From a virus, in IMG/VR virus record IMGVR_UViG_3300045884_000242, positions 1 through 37,818 of that record: a stretch of DNA of 37,818 nt; one strand, given 5' to 3'. The translations under genes and the position numbers were made by a program. Shown one piece after another: positions 7,247 to 13,858 of this stretch. Numbering within the stretch: the stretch's first letter is position 1; every line of letters begins with the position of its first letter. Below the pieces are notes generated by a model. It was not told the origin of the DNA and searched no databases. It saw nothing but the letters and a program-made list of their open reading frames with translations.

Positions 7247-8184
7247 TGCCCTGGTTTTACGTCGATGACGGCTTCTCGGATTCCAAGCCTGTACTGAATT
7301 TGCCAGAACGTTATCGGCTCGCCGCGTGTGGTCTATGGGTGCTCGCCGGGTCATGGTCGGCCAAAGAAGAAACCGACGGGGAGGTTCCCGATGAGGTTTT
7401 GGGGCAGTTCGGGCACGGCAATACGATTAACGCCCTAACACGTCACCTATCGTCCGGCCCGGCTCCATTGTGGAAATCGACGGACGACGGTATCCAATTC
7501 CGTGGATGGGCTAAATGGCAGCGTACGCGCGCCGAATTGATGGCCAAGCGAGCTTCTGACGCGGCGCGTCAGAAGCGTCATCGTGGGCGCAATGCGCCAC
7601 CTGAGGCCGCCGACCTACTGACGGCAAACGGACGCGAAACCGACGGCAAACCGACGGCAAACGGACGCGAAACCGACGGCAAACCGACGGCAAACGGACG
7701 CGAAAACTATACAGAAACCGGTTCCACCAGCGTAAACGCAGCACTGTCACAGTGTGACCCCGCGCGCGCGGGCGCAGACCCGACCCGACCCTTAACTGTA
7801 GTTACGTATGAAGCAGCGTTACGTAACGAACCGCGCGCGCGCGCGGCGGTCCCTGAACTCTTCGACGCGCAGTCCGCCACACCGGCCGCCGAACTCGTCC
7901 GCGCAGTCATCCCAAGCGAACACCCACCCGCCGTGCAAACCGCGCTACGCCTACGGGCAAGCGAACTGCTCCACAACGGCACACCCGCCGACGACGTCAC
8001 CGCCGCGCTGCGCCTGTGGCTCACCAAAAAGCACCTCGGCCCCAACTCGCTCGCCTCACTGGTCTCCGAAGTCATCAAGACCCGCGCCGACCCCACCGTC
8101 AACGGCGCAGCCACAACCAAAGCCCTCGGCTACCGCCAGCTCGGAGCCGAACTCATCGCCGAAATCCACGGAGACCAACCATGA
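7246..8184 (+). CDS. Phage replication initiator (replisome organiser-like)
   Basis: Likely origin-binding protein, the counterpart of lambda O. Residues 1-110 look like the winged-helix start seen in many actinophage replication proteins: WFYVDDGFSDSKPVLNLPE, ACGLWVLAGSWSAKEETDG, then FRGWAKWQRTRAELMAKRAS, ending in a basic patch (RQKRHRGRN). Residues about 125-154 are a tandem repeat (TANGRETDGKP twice, then TANGRE) encoded by 11-bp DNA iterons. The C-terminal 110 residues are helical and may contact the helicase or loader. ATG 7246 overlaps the preceding stop. An origin placed inside the initiator gene is a known arrangement in lambdoid phages. Confidence 0.78.
   Translation: MPWFYVDDGFSDSKPVLNLPERYRLAACGLWVLAGSWSAKEETDGEVPDEVLGQFGHGNTINALTRHLSSGPAPLWKSTDDGIQFRGWAKWQRTRAELMAKRASDAARQKRHRGRNAPPEAADLLTANGRETDGKPTANGRETDGKPTANGRENYTETGSTSVNAALSQCDPARAGADPTRPLTVVTYEAALRNEPRARAAVPELFDAQSATPAAELVRAVIPSEHPPAVQTALRLRASELLHNGTPADDVTAALRLWLTKKHLGPNSLASLVSEVIKTRADPTVNGAATTKALGYRQLGAELIAEIHGDQP
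7620..7707 (+). repeat. Eight tandem 11-bp iterons, probable replication origin
   Basis: Eight head-to-tail 11-bp units run without gaps: GACGGCAAACG, GACGCGAAACC, GACGGCAAACC, repeated in that order, with the last unit GACGCGAAAAC differing at one base. Three units make a perfect 33-bp repeat. Because 11 is not a multiple of 3, each unit is read in a different frame and codes for different residues, so the conservation acts on DNA rather than protein. The 11-bp period puts the sites on one face of the helix. This is the form of an origin iteron array inside an initiator gene. Confidence 0.8.
7742..7845. other. Dyads and alternating CG tracts next to the iterons
   Basis: Just after the iterons lie a dyad CACTGtcaCAGTG (7742-7754), a (CG)5 tract (7761-7770), an AT-richer patch (about 7791-7830) with TACGTA twice, the second within the perfect palindrome GTTACGTAAC (7818-7827), and a (CG)7 tract (7832-7845). 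Alternating CG can adopt Z-DNA, and the AT-richer patch between the two tracts could be an unwinding element. It is still coding sequence of the initiator. The signals are direct observations; the origin role is inferred. Confidence 0.5.
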
Positions 8185-8642
8185 CCGACCAGCCATCAGC
8201 GGCATCCATCGCCGCCACCACCGAAGTCCTCGAACTGGCCTCGCTGCTCGACCACCGGATACCGCGCCCCGACAAGGCCCGCATCCTGGCCTGGGCCAAG
8301 CAGGTCGACCGCCACCGCCTGGGCCGCGACGACCTGCTCGACGCCGTGCAGGCGTTCTACGACCGACCCAGCGCGCAGCCGGTCAGCGTCGGCGACGTCG
8401 TCGCGGGGGCCAAGCGCATCAAGCGTGACCGCCTCGACCGCGAAGACGAAGCGCAGCGCGACACCCGCCGCGCCGAGGCCGACACCAAGGCCGCAGACGA
8501 GGTCCGCGCAATCTCGGCCGTAGTCCTGTCCGGGCGGGTCACTGAAGCGGCCCGCGATGGTCTCGCCACCTGCTACGGCCGGCACGGGGCGATGGCCGCG
8601 ATCCGGGAGTTCTTCGCCGCGAAAACGCAGGCGCGCAAGTGA
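8181..8642 (+). CDS. Probable helicase-loader-like replication protein (153 aa)
   Basis: Helical, charged protein immediately after the initiator (ATGA overlap at 8181), in the position of lambda P. The centre (DKARILAWAKQVDRHRLGRD, DLLDAVQAFYDRPSAQPVSV, GDVVAGAKRIKRDRL) matches a domain common in actinophage replication regions that resembles small helicase loaders of the G39P type: a helical repeat around an AVxxFY motif followed by a GDxxxxAKxIRRxR basic helix. No Walker A is present, so it is not a DnaC-type ATPase. The assignment rests on position and this weak resemblance. Confidence 0.55.
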   Translation: MTDQPSAASIAATTEVLELASLLDHRIPRPDKARILAWAKQVDRHRLGRDDLLDAVQAFYDRPSAQPVSVGDVVAGAKRIKRDRLDREDEAQRDTRRAEADTKAADEVRAISAVVLSGRVTEAARDGLATCYGRHGAMAAIREFFAAKTQARK

Positions 8643-8965
8643 CCCCCGAGCGCATCGTCGAAATCCTGGCCGCCCACCTCGAATGCGATTGCGGCCAATG
8701 GGCCGACGACCTCGACGAGCAGATCGAACACCAGGCCGACGCACTCGCATCCCGGCTCTGGCCCGTGCTCGGGCACCCCGACGAGGTCGACGAGCTTCCG
8801 GTCGGGTCGGTCATCCTGTGCGGCGACGGCCCGACGGCGCTGCAGTCGACTCCGCGCACCGAAGGGCAGGCGCCCGGCTGGATCGCATCCGGGTCAGTCT
8901 GGGTGCTCACCTCCGACGAGTTGCCACTGCCGTGCCGCGTGCTGTGGCAGGCCGACGACGCATGA
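8639..8965 (+). CDS. Conserved mycobacteriophage-type protein (108 aa)
   Basis: GTG 8639 forms the usual GTGA overlap. The sequence has a helical N-terminus with CDCGQWADD, a short helix, then a beta-rich half (DELPVGSVILCGDG and GSVWVLTSDELPLPCRVLW). The LPVGSVIL motif with the later PARVLW-like end is typical of small actinophage early proteins of unknown function. No metal pair beyond the single CDC, no membrane segment. It closes the coupled replication block; the next probable start is 65 bases further on. Confidence 0.72.
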   Translation: MTPERIVEILAAHLECDCGQWADDLDEQIEHQADALASRLWPVLGHPDEVDELPVGSVILCGDGPTALQSTPRTEGQAPGWIASGSVWVLTSDELPLPCRVLWQADDA

Positions 8966-9030
8966 ACACGGATAGCGATTACTGCCCCCTGCAAAAACGA
9001 CAGAGCGACGAACACCCGGAAGAGGTACCC

Positions 9031-9312
9031 ATGACCACCCCCATCCCTCCCACACGCACAACACGACCACCCCACGGCTGCAGCGGTTGCGACGCCCGCT
9101 GGGACGGATTCAACACCGCGCACTGCGGCACGGGAGGCTGTCATCGGACCTTCACGGGCCTCAAAGCGTTCGACGCCCACCGGAAGGGCTCGCACGCCAA
9201 GGGCACCCGCCACTGCGTCGACCCCGCCACCGTCGGCCTCGTCGACGCCGGGCGCGGCTACCCATGCTGGGGCCACCCCGGCGACGGCACCAAATGGTGG
9301 GGCGACGCATGA
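9031..9312 (+). CDS. Small zinc-finger-like phage protein (93 aa)
   Basis: Zinc-binding protein with CSGC, then HCGTGGCHRTFTGLKAFDAH (a C2H2-like finger whose FTGLKAFDAH segment is the helix), then RHCVDP and a conserved tail VGLVDAGRGYPCWG. This family is frequent in mycobacteriophages and probably binds nucleic acid. ATG 9031 is chosen because GGAAGAGG lies seven bases upstream and because the conserved region starts close to it. ATG 8962 (ATGA overlap with the previous gene) would add 23 low-complexity residues and cannot be excluded. Confidence 0.75.
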   Translation: MTTPIPPTRTTRPPHGCSGCDARWDGFNTAHCGTGGCHRTFTGLKAFDAHRKGSHAKGTRHCVDPATVGLVDAGRGYPCWGHPGDGTKWWGDA

Positions 9313-9560
9313 CCCCTGAAACGAAATCGGACACCATCGAAATCCGCGTCAACGGCGAACTGTTCTGCGAGTTCATCGTCGACCACATGTCCATCGAAGT
9401 CACCCGCCGGGAAGTGCTGCTCCGAGGCCGCTGCCGAGACAACTACGCCGACAAGGTGATGTTCTCCAGTGAGGCGCTGGACCGACTGGGTTACGCCCTG
9501 GATGCGTCGGACATCCCACCGGTTCGGCGCACATGGCTACGCCGATGGTTCGGCCCATGA
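9309..9560 (+). CDS. Hypothetical protein (83 aa)
   Basis: ATG 9309 overlaps the previous stop and the gene ends in an ATGA overlap at 9557. The product looks like a small beta-sheet protein (DTIEIRVNGELFCEFIVDHM, then VTRREVLLRGRC) with a basic Trp-containing tail (VRRTWLRRWFGP). No recognised domain; a small accessory factor or antirepressor-type protein are both possible, neither supported by motif. Confidence 0.68.
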   Translation: MTPETKSDTIEIRVNGELFCEFIVDHMSIEVTRREVLLRGRCRDNYADKVMFSSEALDRLGYALDASDIPPVRRTWLRRWFGP

Positions 9561-9649
9561 CCGCACCCGGTTACTGCCCCCACTGCCCACACCCGCGCCA
9601 CGACGGCCGGGTATGCGACTTCTGCGACTGCGAGGAGAAACTGAAATGA
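9557..9649 (+). CDS. 30-residue zinc-knuckle miniprotein
   Basis: Very short gene with ATG 9557 overlapping the preceding stop (ATGA) and its own TGA at 9647-9649 overlapping the next ATG 9646. The protein is GYCPHCPHPRHDGRVCDFCD followed by CEEKLK: five cysteines and three histidines in CxxC-type pairs, enough for one zinc ion. The strict two-sided coupling and the ordered CxxC pairs argue that it is translated, and it is similar in style to the other zinc miniproteins in this region. Confidence 0.62.
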   Translation: MTAPGYCPHCPHPRHDGRVCDFCDCEEKLK

Positions 9650-10152
9650 GCGACCAGCTCGCCATCGGATTCGATGACATCACACGCGGCGCTATCCTCT
9701 CGCCAGACCTCAGATACCGCTACCACCTACACCGCTCATGGGGCTCAGGGCCGCGTGTCGGGTTCGCGATGCTCAACCCGTCCAAAGCGGACTCGGACAT
9801 CGACGACCCGACCATTGTGCGCTGCATGGGATTCGCCCGCCGGTGGGGCTACGACGGCATCGAAGTCGTCAACAGGTTCGCGCTGCGCGCAACCGACCCC
9901 GATCAACTCATGGACTACTCAAGCGTTGATGCATTCGGCCCAGACAACGACAAATGGCTAAAGACGATGGGGGCGCTCCCGCTGGTAATCGCCGCATGGG
10001 GATCGCACAGGGCTGTCCGCCATGCGCCACTACTGCCGGACATTGAATGGCATTGCCTCGCAATCAATACCGACGGGCAACCGAAACACCCGTTGTACAT
10101 CCGTGGGGACGCCATGCCGATACGGTGGTCAAACCAGGATGACACCAGGTGA
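9646..10152 (+). CDS. DUF1643-family protein (168 aa)
   Basis: The signature of DUF1643 is clear: RYHLHRSWGSGPRVGFAMLN followed by PSKADSDIDDPTIVRC and GYDGIEVVNRFALRATDP, then a conserved AAWGSH and a C-terminal HCLAINTDGQPKHPLYI. The family is widespread in phages and bacteria, has an N-x-S/P and D-DxT catalytic-looking core, and its biochemical role is not established; nucleotide or DNA-base related activity has been suggested from fold and context only. ATG 9646 is set by overlap with the preceding miniprotein stop. Confidence 0.85.
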   Translation: MSDQLAIGFDDITRGAILSPDLRYRYHLHRSWGSGPRVGFAMLNPSKADSDIDDPTIVRCMGFARRWGYDGIEVVNRFALRATDPDQLMDYSSVDAFGPDNDKWLKTMGALPLVIAAWGSHRAVRHAPLLPDIEWHCLAINTDGQPKHPLYIRGDAMPIRWSNQDDTR

Positions 10153-11162
10153 CCACCTGCCGGGCCTGCGACGGCCGCGCGCAACTGTTCCTGTGCCGCA
10201 GATGCCAAACCGAACTACGTGACATGCTCGAAGCGTATCCATGGTGGCTGAATCGACTGACCGAATCCGTTGTGGGCCAAGCCAAACTGGGCGACGGCGG
10301 CAGGCGAACCCAGCGTGTCATGCACGGCGACGACGAACTGGCCTCCCATATCGGGCTGCTACCGAAATGCCGATGCCCCGAAGACGAGGACTGCACCTGC
10401 GACCTCGCGACCGCACGCCGTAAACGCCACCGGGCTCAGCTGCGTAAGGCCGCCGGGACGGGACGGGTGAGCGAAGGCGCGGCGGAACTGCACGAGGACG
10501 CCGCCAACGTGTTGGGCACATGGGTGAGACACCTGATCGAGTCGCGCGGGGTAAGCATCGCGGAGGCGTTCGGCATCGAACTGCAGCCGGTGGCGCCCAT
10601 CGGATTCATCGGCCCACTACTGCCCGGATGGGTGCGCACCAGACCCGACGTGTATATCTCCTCGGTGCGCATGGCCCGCTGGCTGCACGCCAACATCAGC
10701 GCCATCGCCAACGACGAGGCGGCCGGCGAAATCTTCGACGAGCTGACCGACACCCGCAGGCGCATCGAACGCATGGTCAACCGGGCGCAACCACGCAAGA
10801 TGCTAGGCAAGTGCCCGACCTGGATCGAGGAGACCGGCCATGCGTGCGGCCGGGAGTTGTCCGCACCCGAAGACGCCACCGAGATCCGCTGCCGCGACTG
10901 CGGCGAGAAACACCAGTGCAACCGGCTTCAACTGCTGCTGACGATGGACTCCAACCGCGAACAGATCACCATGGCCCGGGTCCGCGAGATCAACCGCCGC
11001 CTACCGCAGGAGTTCCGGATTGCCGAGCGCACAATGCGCCGCTGGGTCGCCGAGAAGAGGCTGCGGCCGAAGGGTCACGACGACGCCGGTGAGCCGCTGT
11101 ACCTCTGGGCCGATGTGCGTCGACTCAACGCCCGTGACGACGCGGTGGCGCGGTCAGGCTGA
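10149..11162 (+). CDS. Zinc-ribbon and MerR-like HTH DNA-binding protein (337 aa)
   Basis: Multi-part DNA-binding protein. Residues 1-22 are a zinc ribbon (CRACDGRAQLFLCRRC). A Cys-rich insert follows (CRCPEDEDCTC). The middle is helical. About residues 225-260 hold a second zinc ribbon (GKCPTWIEETGHACGRELSA ... CRDCGEKHQC). The C-terminal 70 residues are a winged HTH of the MerR or excisionase type (FRIAERTMRRWVAEKRLRPK then LYLWADVRRL). This protein is common in mycobacteriophage right arms. GTG 10149 overlaps the DUF1643 stop. It is probably a late or middle regulator, but the target is unknown. Confidence 0.82.
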   Translation: MTTCRACDGRAQLFLCRRCQTELRDMLEAYPWWLNRLTESVVGQAKLGDGGRRTQRVMHGDDELASHIGLLPKCRCPEDEDCTCDLATARRKRHRAQLRKAAGTGRVSEGAAELHEDAANVLGTWVRHLIESRGVSIAEAFGIELQPVAPIGFIGPLLPGWVRTRPDVYISSVRMARWLHANISAIANDEAAGEIFDELTDTRRRIERMVNRAQPRKMLGKCPTWIEETGHACGRELSAPEDATEIRCRDCGEKHQCNRLQLLLTMDSNREQITMARVREINRRLPQEFRIAERTMRRWVAEKRLRPKGHDDAGEPLYLWADVRRLNARDDAVARSG

Positions 11163-11166
11163 GGCG

Positions 11167-11247
11167 ATGCCGAAAACTACAAAACCCGTGGTAGCATCCG
11201 GTTTGACCGCATGCGGATGCACTGACGAACCGTGCGCGAATGAGTAA
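11167..11247 (+). CDS. 26-residue Cys-containing peptide
   Basis: ATG 11167 opens a short frame (MPKTTKPVVASGLTACGCTD then EPCANE) that ends in TAA at 11245-11247 and overlaps the HNH start (ATGAGTAA). A purine stretch (GAGGCG) lies just upstream of the ATG. The peptide has three cysteines close together. The overlap arrangement matches the translational coupling used elsewhere, but at this length chance is not excluded, so the call is tentative. Confidence 0.42.
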   Translation: MPKTTKPVVASGLTACGCTDEPCANE

Positions 11248-11512
11248 AGCGTGGTCCGGTGGCAGCACTAGGGCATGGCGAGCACTTCGCAACGAAGTAC
11301 TCGAACGCGACAACCATCAATGCCGACTCAGGTATCAACGCTGCACCGGCATCGCCACCGAAGTGCACCACCTCGACGGCAAGGTCAACGGAGACAACCC
11401 GCACCGCTGCGTCGCGGCCTGCCACAACTGCCACGCCATCGAGACACGCGCCGCCATCCGACCACAGCCACAAGCCGCTAGGACACCCGAACGACACCCC
11501 GGACTGCGCTGA
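11240..11512 (+). CDS. HNH endonuclease (90 aa)
   Basis: Metal-dependent nuclease of the HNH class. The core is clear: LRNEVLERDNHQCRLRYQRC (first zinc pair), ATEVHHLDGKVNGDN (the HH with the following D and N of the beta-beta-alpha-metal fold), and CHNCHAIETR (second zinc pair). The size is that of packaging-associated HNH proteins, which work with the terminase in cutting cos DNA. It sits directly before the probable cos gap and the small terminase gene, the usual position for such an enzyme. ATG 11240 overlaps the upstream stop. Confidence 0.9.
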   Translation: MSKAWSGGSTRAWRALRNEVLERDNHQCRLRYQRCTGIATEVHHLDGKVNGDNPHRCVAACHNCHAIETRAAIRPQPQAARTPERHPGLR

Positions 11513-11595
11513 CCTGCGAAGTTACACATACACAGGCCGCTCACCTGCATAAACACCCCCTGGTGGGGACCGGTAACGGGTACTTAGCGGACACC

Positions 11596-11605
11596 CGGCC
11601 GGTAG
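11596..11605. other. Candidate cos (cohesive end) site
   Basis: The 183-base gap between the HNH and small terminase genes contains CCGGCCGG (11595-11602) inside CGGCCGGTAG. This GC-rich decamer resembles the 3' single-strand extensions of several mycobacteriophages, which commonly have a CGG(C/T)CGG core. The gap also has an AT-rich stretch (about 11612-11652) unlike its surroundings, which could hold a promoter or terminase binding sites; I see no convincing -35/-10 pair. The cos call rests on position and weak similarity only. Confidence 0.35.
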
Positions 11606-11654
11606 GTCGCTCGCATTCTGTACACTTTTTGCGCTTTTTCGTCCTAAAAATTTG

Positions 11655-11683
11655 CCCGACATGGGCGCTTTTCCCGACATGGG
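11655..11683 (+). repeat. Tandem CCCGACATGGG dyads before the terminase start
   Basis: CCCGACATGGG occurs at 11655-11665 and again at 11673-11683, 18 bases apart. Each is an interrupted dyad (CCC...GGG). The second runs into the ribosome-binding purines GGGAGG and ends 12 bases before ATG 11696. A matching pair with one base change lies at 15203-15236 before the scaffold gene. They resemble in placement the start-associated sequences known from cluster K mycobacteriophages, but the sequence is different. Confidence 0.6.
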
Positions 11684-11695
11684 AGGTTAGCTGTC

Positions 11696-12145
11696 ATGCC
11701 TGGTCATGGCCCGGCGCCGAAACCGGCCGATATGCGTGCTCGCCGCAATGTTGATCCCATTGCGATGCGTGTGATGACACCCCAGGCCGTGACTCAGCCG
11801 AAGTTGCCACCGCGGTATGTGGTTGTCGGTAAGGAGCGGGTGAGGCGTGCGTGGCCGAAGCCGACTCGTGATTGGTGGCAGATGTGGGCCGATAGTCCGT
11901 TGTCGGACGAGTTCACGGCCACGGACTGGTCGGAGTTGGCGGCTACTGCGCTGTTGCACGCCGCGGTGATGGACGGCTGCCTGAAATATGCGGCTGAGCT
12001 GCGGTTACGTGTCGCTAAGTTCGGTGCGACACCGGAGGATCGGGCGCGGTTGCGGATCACATTCGTGACAGCCGACAAGGCTGAGCAGAAACCCCCGGCC
12101 AAGCCGCGAACCGACCGGTACCAGGGTTTGCGGGCGACCAGCTAG
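11696..12145 (+). CDS. terS: Terminase small subunit
   Basis: DNA-recognition subunit of the packaging motor. It begins MPGHGPAPKPADMRARRNVD, a typical start of actinophage small terminases, followed by a Pro-rich linker and a helical domain (TRDWWQMWADSPLSDEFTAT then DWSELAATALLHAAVMDG) and ends with a basic tail. At 149 aa it has the usual size. ATG 11696 has GGGAGG upstream and the paired CCCGACATGGG dyads. It is followed after ten bases by the large subunit and preceded by the HNH nuclease, completing the packaging group. Confidence 0.85.
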   Translation: MPGHGPAPKPADMRARRNVDPIAMRVMTPQAVTQPKLPPRYVVVGKERVRRAWPKPTRDWWQMWADSPLSDEFTATDWSELAATALLHAAVMDGCLKYAAELRLRVAKFGATPEDRARLRITFVTADKAEQKPPAKPRTDRYQGLRATS

Positions 12146-12155
12146 TCCGGTGTAA

Positions 12156-13844
12156 ATGCCCTGGCGTGGTCCCGAGTTCGATGGCGAGTTGCCGACGCTC
12201 GGGTTCGTGTTCCTTGACTGGTGTTACGACAATCTGGTGGTTCCCGATGGGCCGCTGGCGGGTGAACAGTTCCTGATGACCCCTGATCAGGCTCAGTTTT
12301 GGCTGAATTTCTATGTGCTGCACCCTGTTTCGGGTCGGCGGGTGAACCGGCGGGCGGTGTTGTCGCGGGCGAAGGGGTACGGCAAGTCCCCGGCGATGGC
12401 CGCATATGCCATTTTCGAGGCGCTCGGCCCGGCTGTACCGGCCGGTTGGGACGCCGCAGGGGAGCCGGTCGGGGCTTTGTGGCGGGATTTCGGGTTCAAA
12501 CCGAAGGTTCAGATCCTCGGTGTGTCGGAGGATCAGACGGCGAACACGTGGGACCCGCTGTTGGACATGATCCGTAATGGTCCGCTGGCCGATGAGCCGG
12601 GTGTCGAGGCACTGGAGACGTTCGTCAACGTGCCGCGGGGCCGTATCGAGGCGGTGACGAGTTCGGCGACATCGCGTGAGGGTTTCCGGCCGGTCGCGGC
12701 GGTGTTCGACCAGACCGAGGCGTGGATACAGAGCAACGGCGGGCTTCGGCTGGCCGCCGCGGTACGTAGAAACCTGACGAAAACGGACGGGTCGTCGATC
12801 GAGACACCGAACGCGTTCAGGCCCGGGCAGGACAGTGTTGCCGAGGCGTCACACAAGGCGTGGTTGCTGCAGCAGGAAGGCAAGCTGCGCAACGAGACGG
12901 GTATCTACTTCGATCACCGCGAGATGCCGCCGGACATCGACATCACGGATCGGGATTCACTGTGGAACGGGTTGCGGTACGCCTACGGATGCTCCGCGGA
13001 CGCGCCATGCGCCCTGGCCGAACGCGGTGACCATCCCGCCCATGAGCCCGGATGGGTGAATCTGGACCGTGTCATCGCCGATTTCTGGGACCCCGCCACC
13101 GACCCGTCGGATGCCCGGATGTATTTCGGCAATCAGATCACCTCCGCTTCGGATGCGTGGGTGAGCGCGCAGGAATGGTTGGCGTGCGGCCCGCAGCGCG
13201 GCGACGAGCCGCGGGTGATTGATCGGCGGGAACCGATCGTGCTCGGTTTCGACGGATCACGCTCACGGGTGAGAGGCAAAGCGGACGCCACCGCGCTGAT
13301 GGCGGTGACCGTCCGCGACGGGTACGCGTTCGATGAGCCGTCATGGACGTGGGAACAGCCGGACGGCGCCCCGGACTGGGAGGTGCCGGCCGTCGAGGTC
13401 GATGCGACGGTGCGGGAGTGTTTCAAACGGTTCAATGTGGTTGGGTTTTACGCTGATCCGGCGCGCTGGGAGTCCTACGTCGCGGATTGGGAGTCCGTTT
13501 TCGGGGCGAAATTGAAGGTGAAAGCCTCTGTGCGGCACCCGATTTCGTGGTGGATGACCGGTATGCGCGGCGTCGTCGTCGCGAAGGCGATAGCGCAGTC
13601 GCACACCGCGATCATCAACGGGGAGATGGCGCACAACGGGTCTTCTGCGCTGACTCGCCATGTCCTCAATGCGCGGGTGAAGATCCGCGGCGATCAGAAA
13701 CACCTGGGTAAAGAGTTTCCCGACTCGGTGAACAAGATCGACAAGGCTGTAGCACTGGTGATGGCATGGCAGGCCCGCACGGATGCGGTGGCCGCGGGCC
13801 TGGCCGAGGTGAAGAAGCGGCAGGCGCCGCGCCGAATCTACTGA
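12156..13844 (+). CDS. terL: Terminase large subunit
   Basis: ATPase and nuclease of the DNA packaging motor, 562 aa. The ATPase half has a Walker A-like loop at residues 70-78 (SRAKGYGKS) and a Walker B region at 179-190 (PVAAVFDQTEAW), where the usual DE is DQTE, as in related actinophage terminases. The nuclease half begins at about residue 360 (IVLGFDGSRSRVRGKADATA, with D366 as metal ligand) and has a late acidic helix (NKIDKAVALVMAWQ). The start MPWRGPEFDGELPTLGF is typical. It is not interrupted by an intein or frameshift. Confidence 0.93.
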   Translation: MPWRGPEFDGELPTLGFVFLDWCYDNLVVPDGPLAGEQFLMTPDQAQFWLNFYVLHPVSGRRVNRRAVLSRAKGYGKSPAMAAYAIFEALGPAVPAGWDAAGEPVGALWRDFGFKPKVQILGVSEDQTANTWDPLLDMIRNGPLADEPGVEALETFVNVPRGRIEAVTSSATSREGFRPVAAVFDQTEAWIQSNGGLRLAAAVRRNLTKTDGSSIETPNAFRPGQDSVAEASHKAWLLQQEGKLRNETGIYFDHREMPPDIDITDRDSLWNGLRYAYGCSADAPCALAERGDHPAHEPGWVNLDRVIADFWDPATDPSDARMYFGNQITSASDAWVSAQEWLACGPQRGDEPRVIDRREPIVLGFDGSRSRVRGKADATALMAVTVRDGYAFDEPSWTWEQPDGAPDWEVPAVEVDATVRECFKRFNVVGFYADPARWESYVADWESVFGAKLKVKASVRHPISWWMTGMRGVVVAKAIAQSHTAIINGEMAHNGSSALTRHVLNARVKIRGDQKHLGKEFPDSVNKIDKAVALVMAWQARTDAVAAGLAEVKKRQAPRRIY

Positions 13845-13858
13845 CAGGAGTTAGTGCG

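Noticed and set aside
7620-7707. A CRISPR-like or simple protein repeat
   Set aside because: There are no spacers between units, and the 11-bp DNA period is out of step with codons, which argues against both.
8962-9312. Longer form of the zinc-finger-like protein from ATG 8962
   Set aside because: The additional 23 residues look unstructured, and ATG 9031 has a much better ribosome site, although 8962 shows the ATGA overlap.
11621-11626. A late promoter with TACACT as -10
   Set aside because: The -10 fits TAnnnT but the base at 11598-11603 where a -35 should be is GCCGGT, so the support is too weak to list.
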